From: Sediminitomix flava
GTDB taxonomy: Bacteria > Bacteroidota > Bacteroidia > Cytophagales > Flammeovirgaceae
DNA length: 64,000 nucleotides
Assembly (NCBI RefSeq): GCF_003149185.1
Contig: NZ_QGDO01000003.1
Coordinates: 310,001-374,000, forward strand
Direction: 5' to 3'
Shown here: positions 54,506-61,964 of the stretch, piece after piece
Layout: each line of letters starts with the position of its first letter
Numbering within the stretch: the first letter of the stretch is position 1
Translations under genes and position numbers: made by a program
Notes under the pieces: generated by a model
Databases searched by the model: none
Seen by the model: the letters and a program-made list of their open reading frames with translations, nothing else
Told to the model about the DNA's origin: nothing

Positions 54506-56695
54506 TTATCTCAAGAATAATAATTCTCTATATTTTGGTAGAGGCCAATCTTGATCATCAATCATCGTTTCTAATTTATCTGCATGCCATCTTAACTGAT
54601 CGAAATATTTTTCTTTAATATCTTCACAGTAAGCAATCGCTTTATCTCTCGTGTTTTTTATTTTGTTCACTCTTTTTCTTTCTTGAGTCAACTCATAGCT
54701 CAAACGTTTGATGCTGCTGATGTGATTTGAAATATTTTTGATTGAAATTACGATTTCTTTCGTTTCTTCTTCCAATCCAAGTTCTTTCAATCCTTTGGCA
54801 TTTTTAATCAAGGTATTCTGATATTTGATAGCAGTAGGAGCAATGTGATTTACCGCAATATCAGTCATTGTTCTTGCCTCAATCTGGATTTTCATGATGT
54901 AATCTTCCAACATGATTTCATGACGAGCTTTGATTTCCTGCTCATTCATTACTGAATTAGAAGTTAGAAGGTTGATTGTCTTCTTATCAGTATATGCATC
55001 CAAAGCATGAGGAGTAGATTTTCTGTTGTTCAGGCCACGTTTAGCAGCTTCGTCAACCCACTCATCACTATATCCATTTCCTTCAAAAAGAATATTTTTT
55101 GATTCTTGAATATATTCTCTAAGAATATTTACAATAGCAACTTCTTTCTTAACACCTTTATCGATTTGAGCGTCAACAGAAATCTTGAATTTATTCAGTT
55201 GATCTGCTACCGCAGTGTTCAATGCAGTCATACTAGTTGCATTGTTTGCGTTAGATCCAACAGCTCTCAATTCAAATTTGTTACCAGTAAATGCAAATGG
55301 TGAAGTACGGTTACGGTCGGTGTTATCTAGGAGAATTGGAGGGATTTTATCAATACCCAATTTCATGTAGATGTTATCACCTTTACCTACTTTAACATCT
55401 CCATTATGCTCAAGCTCATTCAATACGTTTGTCAGCTGAGTACCAATGAAAATAGAAAGGATAGCTGGAGGAGCTTCGTTGGCTCCTAGTCTATGATCAT
55501 TACCAGCAGAAGCAATCGATGCTCTAATTAAGTCAGCGTGTTCATAAACAGCTTTGATTGTGTTTACGAAGAATGTTAAGAACTGAAGATTTTCTTTTGC
55601 TTTAGAACTTGGTGCAAGTAGATTTTTACCTGTATTCGTTGCTAAAGCCCAGTTGTTATGTTTACCACTACCATTTAATTCTGCAAATGGTTTTTCATGG
55701 AATAGAATCTTGAATTCATGTCTTCTGGCAACTTTTTCCATCACATCCATCAATAATTGGTTGTGATCATTAGCTACGTTTACTTCTTCAAAAATAGGAG
55801 CAACCTCGAATTGACTAGGAGCAACCTCATTGTGACGAGTAGTAATTGGAATACCTAATTTATAAGATTCAATTTCTAGTTCTTGAAGGAAGTGTTGAAC
55901 TCTAGATGGGATAGAACCAAAGTAATGATCATCAAGTTGTTGACCTTTAGCTGGTTTTCTACCAAAAAGCGTACGGCCTGTAATTGTTAAATCAGGACGG
56001 ACATCAGCCAAAGCACTGTCGATTAAGAAAAATTCTTGCTCACAGCCTAGGGTAGGAGTAACTTTAGTAACTGATTTATCAAAATATTGGCAAACTTCTG
56101 TGGCTGCAATATCTACTTTTTCTAAAGCTTTAAGTAGAGGGGCTTTATTATCAAGAGCTTCTCCTGTATATGAAACAAAAACGGTAGGAATACAAAGTGT
56201 AATACCGTTTCCATTCTCCATTAAAAATGCAGGTGATGTCGGATCCCATGCAGTATATCCTCTTGCTTCAAAAGTTTGTCTGATTCCACCACTTGGGAAA
56301 GAAGAAGCATCAGGTTCTTGTCTGATCAATGCACTTCCTTTGAATTTCTCGATTGCTGAGCCGTCAGGGCTTACATCAAGAAATGCATCGTGTTTCTCTG
56401 CTGTTGAACCTGTCAAAGGTTGGAACCAGTGTGTATAATGCGTTGCTCCTTTATCTATAGCCCAAGTTTTTAGGGCTGTAGCTACAGCATCAGCTACATA
56501 TTCATCTATAGATTCACCTTCTTTAATTGCTCTTTCAACTTTCTTGAATACAACTGAAGAAAGTGTTTTTTTCATTTTATTAAGATCAAAAACATGTGAT
56601 CCATAATAATCTGAAACTAATTCTGATGGTGCCTCAACCTTACGAGATTGACGGTTTTGAAGTTGTGCTAATGCGTTAAATCTTAATGTAGACAT
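54506..56695 (-). CDS. glnN: Glutamine synthetase type III
   Basis: This 729-residue protein has the size and plan of GSIII, which makes glutamine from glutamate, ammonia and ATP. Recognisable pieces are FDLNKMKKTL near the start, THYTHWFQPLTGSTAEKHD, CEQEFFLID (metal-binding Glu), TTRHNEVAPSQFEVAPIFEE, LNGSGKHNNWALATNTG (ATP and metal site) and RLGANEAPPAILSIF. GSIII is the usual form in Bacteroidota and is unrelated in length to GSI. The gene is monocistronic, with a 398-bp upstream intergenic region where nitrogen control could act. No known operator is obvious. Confidence 0.95.
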   Translation of the reverse strand: MSTLRFNALAQLQNRQSRKVEAPSELVSDYYGSHVFDLNKMKKTLSSVVFKKVERAIKEGESIDEYVADAVATALKTWAIDKGATHYTHWFQPLTGSTAEKHDAFLDVSPDGSAIEKFKGSALIRQEPDASSFPSGGIRQTFEARGYTAWDPTSPAFLMENGNGITLCIPTVFVSYTGEALDNKAPLLKALEKVDIAATEVCQYFDKSVTKVTPTLGCEQEFFLIDSALADVRPDLTITGRTLFGRKPAKGQQLDDHYFGSIPSRVQHFLQELEIESYKLGIPITTRHNEVAPSQFEVAPIFEEVNVANDHNQLLMDVMEKVARRHEFKILFHEKPFAELNGSGKHNNWALATNTGKNLLAPSSKAKENLQFLTFFVNTIKAVYEHADLIRASIASAGNDHRLGANEAPPAILSIFIGTQLTNVLNELEHNGDVKVGKGDNIYMKLGIDKIPPILLDNTDRNRTSPFAFTGNKFELRAVGSNANNATSMTALNTAVADQLNKFKISVDAQIDKGVKKEVAIVNILREYIQESKNILFEGNGYSDEWVDEAAKRGLNNRKSTPHALDAYTDKKTINLLTSNSVMNEQEIKARHEIMLEDYIMKIQIEARTMTDIAVNHIAPTAIKYQNTLIKNAKGLKELGLEEETKEIVISIKNISNHISSIKRLSYELTQERKRVNKIKNTRDKAIAYCEDIKEKYFDQLRWHADKLETMIDDQDWPLPKYRELLFLR

Positions 56696-57093
56696 GATTT
56701 TTAATATAAGAATCTAAAAGTCTATACTATGGTTTCTATTTGGTGCAAAAATACTAGGAAACTACTTATTAGAAAGTTTTTTTGGGTTAAAAATTACCCA
56801 TGTGTATAATATTTAGTGTTTTTGTGATTTTTACTAGTGCTACTATTCTTAACTTTATAATAAAAATGGCATTGTTTTGGTTGCTGTGTTCTGTGTTTTT
56901 TTATTATGAGGATGAAATTTAACTATCTTGGTGAGTATCGCTGATATTATTATTCTAAGAGAATCATCTTATTAGATACTATTTTGAACTTAATTTCTTA
57001 GCAGACTCAATAAAGCCATATAATAATCGTTTATATTTCGAATTTACACTTATAGTAATTGTGGTGGAGTGGTTGTATAAAGCTAGATCAGTT
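56696..57093. other. 398-bp divergent intergenic region
   Basis: This AT-rich stretch separates two divergent genes, glutamine synthetase and the repeat protein. It must hold two promoters but shows no hairpin with a T tract, RNA-gene-like structure or convincing gene. A 26-codon ATG frame from 56729 is not credible as a gene. Confidence 0.5.
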
Positions 57094-60000
57094 ATGCGAA
57101 TATATTTCTTTTTATTGGTTCTTCTCTTTTCATTTCCTTACCTCGGAAATGCACAAGGTGTTACAGGATCAATAGTAATTAATAACAATTCTTCTGTTAC
57201 GAATCATCCTGAAGGAAAAGTAAATATCAAGGTGATTTCACAGGGGGCTTCCCAAATGCAGATTAGTAGGGATGGTAGTTTTAGAGGGGCAGTTTGGAAA
57301 CCTATAACACACACAATTTATGATTTCCCACTAATTAGAAGTGGCCAGGAAGATGGTCTTAAAACTTTGTATGCAAAGTTTAGAGATGGTAATGGTAATG
57401 TATCAGAAGTTTCTTCAGCGCTGATTGAACTAGATAGACAAGCTCCTTATAATCCATCTTTCCAGATTAACGGCGGATTATCTTATACAAATAATAAGGA
57501 ACGTAAAGTTCAACTTATTTTGAGTTGTGATGAGGCTAATTACATGATGATTTCTCATCGTGAAGATTTTGCTGGTGCAAAATGGCAGCCATACAGAGAA
57601 AGTCTTTCTGATTATAAGTTATTTGGAGTAGATGGTAAAAAGAGACTTTTTGCTAGGTTTAAAGATTTGGCAGGAAACATGTCTGAAGTAGTTGATGCTT
57701 CAATTATACTAGATATTACTCCTCCTACAAATGTAGGACTTGCCATAAATAACGGAGCCAAATATTCTAAGTCGAATACAGTAAAATTATCTTTAAAAGC
57801 AGATGGTGCCACAGAAGTCCAACTGAGAGGTTCAGATGAATGGTTTCCTCTGCAAAAAGAAATGGAGTGGGAACTGTCTAAAGGTGATGGCCAAAAGGTT
57901 GTTTATGCAAGATTTAGAGATGATGCTGGAAATGTATCAAAGGCAGCGAAATCATTTATTATAGTAGATACAACTCCTCCAAAATTTGGTAAAGTAGTAA
58001 TTGCTAAAAATAAAAGATACATAACAAATTATGCTCATCATAGTATAGAGTTATTTGTACAAGGTGCTTCGCATATGATGGTGTCTAACTTTTCTGACTT
58101 TAGAAATGGAAGATGGCAACCCTATACGACAACAATCGCTAATTGGTCTTTTCCTCCGGGAGATGGTGTAAAGCATTTGTATGCTAAGTTCAAGGATGAA
58201 GCAAATAACATATCAAAAGTATATTCAGATTCCATTATTCTTGACTCGACTCCACCTAAAAATCCTTTTGTGGAAGTAGTTCATGAAGGGATTGCTTATG
58301 ATAAGTCGAATGATGTGAAATTCTTGATGAGTGACACTCGAAAGGTGCCTTTAGCAATTAAAGCCGATGATGCTAAATTCATGATGATTAGTAATGTGGG
58401 GAATTTCTATGGAGCTAGTTGGCAGTTGTATAAGACAAGTGTTGATTCTTGGCAATTGGAAGGTGAGCATGACGGAGTAAGGCAAGTATATGTGCGATTT
58501 AGAGATAAAGCAGGTAATATCTCTGAAACAGCTTTTGATCGTGTAGTAATTGATAATACACCACCTGTAGATGCTCGTATGGTAATTGATGGAAATAATG
58601 TTTATACCATTAATAAAGAAAAGAAGACTCAACTTAAGCTTTTTGCTAGAGGAGCAGATCAAATGATGATAAGTAACTTCCCAACTTTCGATAATGCTAA
58701 ATGGGAAACTTATGGTCAACTAAAAGATTGGACTTTAGATGGGCAAGATGGCGTAAAATCTGTCTTTGTGAAATATAAAGATTTTGCAGGTAATGTAACT
58801 GAACCAGTTGCTGATGAAATTATTCTAGATAGACAACCTCCTTTTGATTGCTTAATTGAAATTAATAAAGGAGAAGAGCAGACAAACCATCCAGATGGAA
58901 TTGTTTGGTTAAAAATTAGAGCTCAAGAAGCCGTCAAAATGCAATTGAGTAATTCTAATGCATTTTCAGGGAAACGCTGGGAAAAGTATAATCCTTTAAA
59001 TCTTAAATGGAGACTTTCACCAACAGATGGTGATAAAGAAGTATTTGTGAGATTTATGGATGAAGCTGGAAATATTTCTCAAGCATTCTCTGATAAGATC
59101 AGGCTTAATAGACGTCCTCCTCAAGAGGGTAAGATTGTCATCAATGATGGAGGTAAGCTGAATAACAGTAATGAGGTTTCTCTTACAATTTCTGCTAAAG
59201 GAGCTACCGAGATGATCGTAAGTACAAATATTGACTTCAGAGGAGCCGATTGGGAGCCTTTTAACCCTAAGAAAGTCTGGAAGTTTAATAATGGTGATGG
59301 CGTAAAGTATCTTTATATCAAGTTTAAAGATGAAATAGGTAACATTTCAAGACCTGTAGGTGCTAGGGTTGGTATTGATACTAAGGCTCCTGAACAAGGA
59401 ATGATTGTTATTAATAAGAAAGAAAAATATTGTACGAATATAAATGGTATGGTTACTCTTCGCTTATTTGCTAGAGCAGCAACTAAGATGATGATTAGTA
59501 ACAATAGTAATTTTGAAGGAACAGATTGGCAACCTTTCAAGCCGTTTGTATATGACTATATGTTAGACAGTGAAGAAGACGGTGAAAAGTATGTTTATGC
59601 TAAATTCTCTGATGACGCTGGAAATGCTACAGTTCCTATTAAAGCAAGTATCTATTTGGATAGACAGGAACCTGTAAACGAAATGCTAGTGATTAATAAC
59701 GGAGAAAAGCTTACAAACAACCCTGATAATGTAGTTTCTTTGGAAATTATGGCTGAAGGAGCAGATGAAATGATATTATCAAACTCAGGAAGCTTCAATA
59801 GTGCTACTAAATGGGAACCATATAGACCGTCAAGAGAATGGAGAGTATTAGGTCGTGATGGAGCTAAAAACGTTTTCGTGAAATTTAGAGACAAAGCTGG
59901 AAATGAGTCTAGTGTAGCTAAAGCGAAAATTACTTTAGATACAACTCCTCCAATTCCTAGATTCTTGAAAATTAATAATGGTCAAACTGCAGTGAATACG

Positions 60001-60225
60001 AAGTTTGTAAATCTTACTATTCAAGCGAAAGACGCATCTCACATGATGGTTTCAAATAATCCGAAGTTTGAAGGTGCTTTGTGGGAACCTTACTCTGATA
60101 AGAAGCCTTGGCAGCTTACAGATGGACCAGGTTTGAAACGAGTTTTTGTAAAATTTAAAGATGCTGCAGGTAACGTGTCTGGAAATAAATGGGCTGAGAT
60201 AACTTATTATCAAGGTTCAAACTAA
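57094..60225 (+). CDS. Secreted protein of eleven ~92-residue beta repeats
   Basis: This protein of about 1043 residues begins MRIYFFLLVLLFSFPYLGNA with a signal peptide; the ATG at 57094 is chosen over a GTG 11 codons upstream because it gives a normal signal. The rest consists of 11 tandem repeats of about 85-100 residues. Each has a variant of VINNG, an A/G-rich segment with MMISN, a W(Q/E)P(Y/F) strand, a DG.K.(V/L)(Y/F)(A/V)KF(R/K)D loop and (A/G)GN(V/I)S ending with LD.(T)PP. The fold is probably Ig- or FN3-like. No T9SS sorting domain, lipobox or catalytic motif is present. It may be an adhesin or matrix protein; the SiaB/SiaC pair follows 174 bp downstream after a terminator. Confidence 0.75.
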   Translation: MRIYFFLLVLLFSFPYLGNAQGVTGSIVINNNSSVTNHPEGKVNIKVISQGASQMQISRDGSFRGAVWKPITHTIYDFPLIRSGQEDGLKTLYAKFRDGNGNVSEVSSALIELDRQAPYNPSFQINGGLSYTNNKERKVQLILSCDEANYMMISHREDFAGAKWQPYRESLSDYKLFGVDGKKRLFARFKDLAGNMSEVVDASIILDITPPTNVGLAINNGAKYSKSNTVKLSLKADGATEVQLRGSDEWFPLQKEMEWELSKGDGQKVVYARFRDDAGNVSKAAKSFIIVDTTPPKFGKVVIAKNKRYITNYAHHSIELFVQGASHMMVSNFSDFRNGRWQPYTTTIANWSFPPGDGVKHLYAKFKDEANNISKVYSDSIILDSTPPKNPFVEVVHEGIAYDKSNDVKFLMSDTRKVPLAIKADDAKFMMISNVGNFYGASWQLYKTSVDSWQLEGEHDGVRQVYVRFRDKAGNISETAFDRVVIDNTPPVDARMVIDGNNVYTINKEKKTQLKLFARGADQMMISNFPTFDNAKWETYGQLKDWTLDGQDGVKSVFVKYKDFAGNVTEPVADEIILDRQPPFDCLIEINKGEEQTNHPDGIVWLKIRAQEAVKMQLSNSNAFSGKRWEKYNPLNLKWRLSPTDGDKEVFVRFMDEAGNISQAFSDKIRLNRRPPQEGKIVINDGGKLNNSNEVSLTISAKGATEMIVSTNIDFRGADWEPFNPKKVWKFNNGDGVKYLYIKFKDEIGNISRPVGARVGIDTKAPEQGMIVINKKEKYCTNINGMVTLRLFARAATKMMISNNSNFEGTDWQPFKPFVYDYMLDSEEDGEKYVYAKFSDDAGNATVPIKASIYLDRQEPVNEMLVINNGEKLTNNPDNVVSLEIMAEGADEMILSNSGSFNSATKWEPYRPSREWRVLGRDGAKNVFVKFRDKAGNESSVAKAKITLDTTPPIPRFLKINNGQTAVNTKFVNLTIQAKDASHMMVSNNPKFEGALWEPYSDKKPWQLTDGPGLKRVFVKFKDAAGNVSGNKWAEITYYQGSN
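57154..60210 (+). repeat. Eleven tandem coding repeats
   Basis: Each unit is about 275-310 bp and codes for one beta domain. The copies are divergent at DNA level, so this is an old array under selection rather than a recent expansion. Repeat 3 lacks the MMISN motif (it has VQLRGS) and repeat 5 contains an insertion of about 10 residues. Confidence 0.75.
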
Positions 60226-60231
60226 TAGATG

Positions 60232-60266
60232 AGGTGTGTATACTTAAATACACACCTCTTTTTTAT
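60232..60266 (+). terminator. Intrinsic terminator after the repeat protein
   Basis: A perfect 10-bp stem (60232-60241 with 60248-60257) followed by six T. Confidence 0.85.
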
Positions 60267-60399
60267 CTTTTTTTGTAAAAGAGAATGGTTATTTTTTCAT
60301 TTCAAACCAAAAAAATTATATTTTGTGAAAAATTCTATTTTTTAGTTTCCCACTTATGCTTGTGCAATATTTGAACTGCATAATTATATATTTTACTAA

Positions 60400-60996
60400 T
60401 TGATAAATGCCTTAATTTTATCAAAGTTGAAAAAAATTGCTTTGAAAGAATCCTTAGATATCAAAGAATATTATGAAGAACTTCAACAGCTAGAAGGGGT
60501 CATCTTTTCTTACAGAGGTGTGATAAATGCTGATACGCTAGATCATATTCTTTCTGTGGCAGAAGATGAAATATCTCTCAATGAATCTATTCCCAAATTC
60601 AAGAGGAGAGTTCACCTTATTATAGTGGAAGCACTTCAGAATATCTTTCATCACTTTGAGTACCGATCTAAAAACTCAGATCCCTTTTTTAATAAGATCA
60701 TTTTTTTCCTATCCAAAGATCAAGAAAAATATTCTATTACATCTGGAAACTTTGTTACTGAAGAGCATATGTATGAGCTCAGTGAGCGGATTGATACAGT
60801 GAATTCATTATCCGTAGAAGAGTTGAAAAATGTATATCGTGGAATATTGAGTAACGGAGAGTTCTCAGAATATGGAGGAGCCGGTTTAGGTATTATAGAT
60901 CTTGCTCGGAAATCTGGACAAAAGTTAGAATACGAGTTTTTAGACATGGGCTACTCCGAAAAGTTTTTTTGTTTGACAGTAAACGTGCCATTATAA
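60400..60996 (+). CDS. siaB: SiaB-like protein kinase (HATPase-type)
   Basis: This protein of about 198 residues has the SiaB (DUF6272) pattern. It shows a helical start with YYEELQQLEGVIFSYRG, the N-box-like RRVHLIIVEALQNIFHH and the G-box GGAGLGIIDLARKSG of the GHKL ATPase fold. SiaB in Pseudomonas phosphorylates SiaC, encoded by the next gene here. No ATG is available: an in-frame TAA lies immediately before 60400, so the start is TTG at 60400 or TTG at 60427. The shorter form would also keep all motifs. It is probably a signalling kinase controlling its partner by phosphorylation. Confidence 0.8.
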   Translation: MINALILSKLKKIALKESLDIKEYYEELQQLEGVIFSYRGVINADTLDHILSVAEDEISLNESIPKFKRRVHLIIVEALQNIFHHFEYRSKNSDPFFNKIIFFLSKDQEKYSITSGNFVTEEHMYELSERIDTVNSLSVEELKNVYRGILSNGEFSEYGGAGLGIIDLARKSGQKLEYEFLDMGYSEKFFCLTVNVPL

Positions 60997-61002
60997 ATAA
61001 CA

Positions 61003-61389
61003 ATGATGAAGAACTTTTATCTTGAAAAGACATCAAAAACACCAAAAATATCTTTGGATGGGATAACCGGGAAATTTATTATTTCAGGTCGGTCTATTCC
61101 CGAGAATTCATTGGAGTTTTACAAACCTGTTTATGATTGGTTAGATGAATATAAATCAGAACCACAAGATACTACCTTTGTAGAGGTAAGTTTAGAGTAT
61201 TTTAATACAAGCTCTTCAAAGTGTATTGTGGAAATTCTTAGACGTGTAGAATCCCTTACTGAAGTTGGTTCACGCGTGATCGTAAAGTGGTATTACGACG
61301 AAGAAGATGAGGATATGAAAGAAGCTGGATTAGATTTCCAGGAAATTATTAAGATTCCAATTGAATTGGAAATGATAGAAGAAGAATAG
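61003..61389 (+). CDS. siaC: SiaC-like regulatory phosphoprotein (DUF1987)
   Basis: This 128-residue protein matches DUF1987/SiaC. It has KTPKISLDGITGKFIISGRS, the hallmark GRSIPENS, FYKPVYDWLDEY, and LEYFNTSSSKCIVEIL, where the Thr of YFNTSS corresponds to the phosphorylated threonine of SiaC, and the acidic WYYDEEDEDM. It is six bases downstream of the SiaB-like gene. In Pseudomonas the unphosphorylated form activates the diguanylate cyclase SiaD and promotes aggregation. Here neither a SiaA phosphatase nor a GGDEF gene is adjacent, so the partners must lie elsewhere or differ. Confidence 0.88.
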   Translation: MMKNFYLEKTSKTPKISLDGITGKFIISGRSIPENSLEFYKPVYDWLDEYKSEPQDTTFVEVSLEYFNTSSSKCIVEILRRVESLTEVGSRVIVKWYYDEEDEDMKEAGLDFQEIIKIPIELEMIEEE

Positions 61390-61420
61390 GCACCTTATTG
61401 TAATAGATAAGTTTCTTCAC

Positions 61421-61463
61421 AAAAAAATTAGCCCAATATCAATCTGATATTGGGCTAATTTTA
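61421..61463. terminator. Bidirectional terminator after siaC
   Basis: A perfect 18-bp stem (61424-61441 with 61445-61462) with a 3-base loop and A/T-rich flanks, shared with the convergent DUF2147 gene. Confidence 0.88.
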
Positions 61464-61480
61464 TTTAATACATTCTTAAT

Positions 61481-61912
61481 TTATTGAACCTTGATCCATT
61501 CTTGAGAACGACCTAGTAAACTGAAACCTAGAAAGCCTCGGACTTCCATTTTTTCTCCGCTTTCAGATACTTTTAGAATACAGCCGTAGATTTTTCCATT
61601 TGCAGGATCAAGAATTTCACCTTCTTCATACAATCCTTCCTCTTCTAATTCCATGTCACGGATAATTTCCAATCCAACAATTTTCTGATCTTTTCTGTCA
61701 TCAGGACATTTATCACAAACTTTTGATGGATCATCATCTAGTAATTCAGCAATCTTACCGAATACTTTACCATTTTTTTCAAAAATTTCTACGATTGATC
61801 TAGCTTTTCCTGTTTCATCATCAATCGTTTTCCATTTTCCGATGGCTGATTTTTGAGCGAATGATGAATAGCTAAGTAGTAAAAGTCCAAATAAAATTAG
61901 TAAGTTTTTCAT
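61481..61912 (-). CDS. DUF2147 family secreted protein
   Basis: This 143-residue protein has a signal peptide (ending near SSFAQK). The mature part matches DUF2147, with IGKWKTIDDETGKARSIVEI, the YEEGEILDPANGKIYGCIL strand pair and VRGFLGFSLLGRSQEW at the end. These are small lipocalin-like barrels, periplasmic or outer-membrane associated and of unknown ligand. A CDKC pair near 64-67 may form a disulfide or bind a metal. The gene is monocistronic on the minus strand. Confidence 0.85.
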   Translation of the reverse strand: MKNLLILFGLLLLSYSSFAQKSAIGKWKTIDDETGKARSIVEIFEKNGKVFGKIAELLDDDPSKVCDKCPDDRKDQKIVGLEIIRDMELEEEGLYEEGEILDPANGKIYGCILKVSESGEKMEVRGFLGFSLLGRSQEWIKVQ

Positions 61913-61964
61913 ATTGTGGTTTTTTATTAAAAAAATGCATTTCTATATCATTATAAGATAATTC

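Noticed and set aside
56729-56809. Short ATG frame of 26 codons in the glnN upstream region
   Set aside because: It is too short, has no conserved features and lies in AT-rich promoter DNA.
57061-57093. Upstream GTG start for the repeat protein
   Set aside because: It would put a charged 11-residue extension before a normal signal peptide; ATG 57094 gives a typical secretion signal.
57154-60210. Tandem repeats considered as CRISPR or recent DNA duplication
   Set aside because: They are coding, about 280 bp long and diverged at DNA level; they reflect protein domains, not a CRISPR array.
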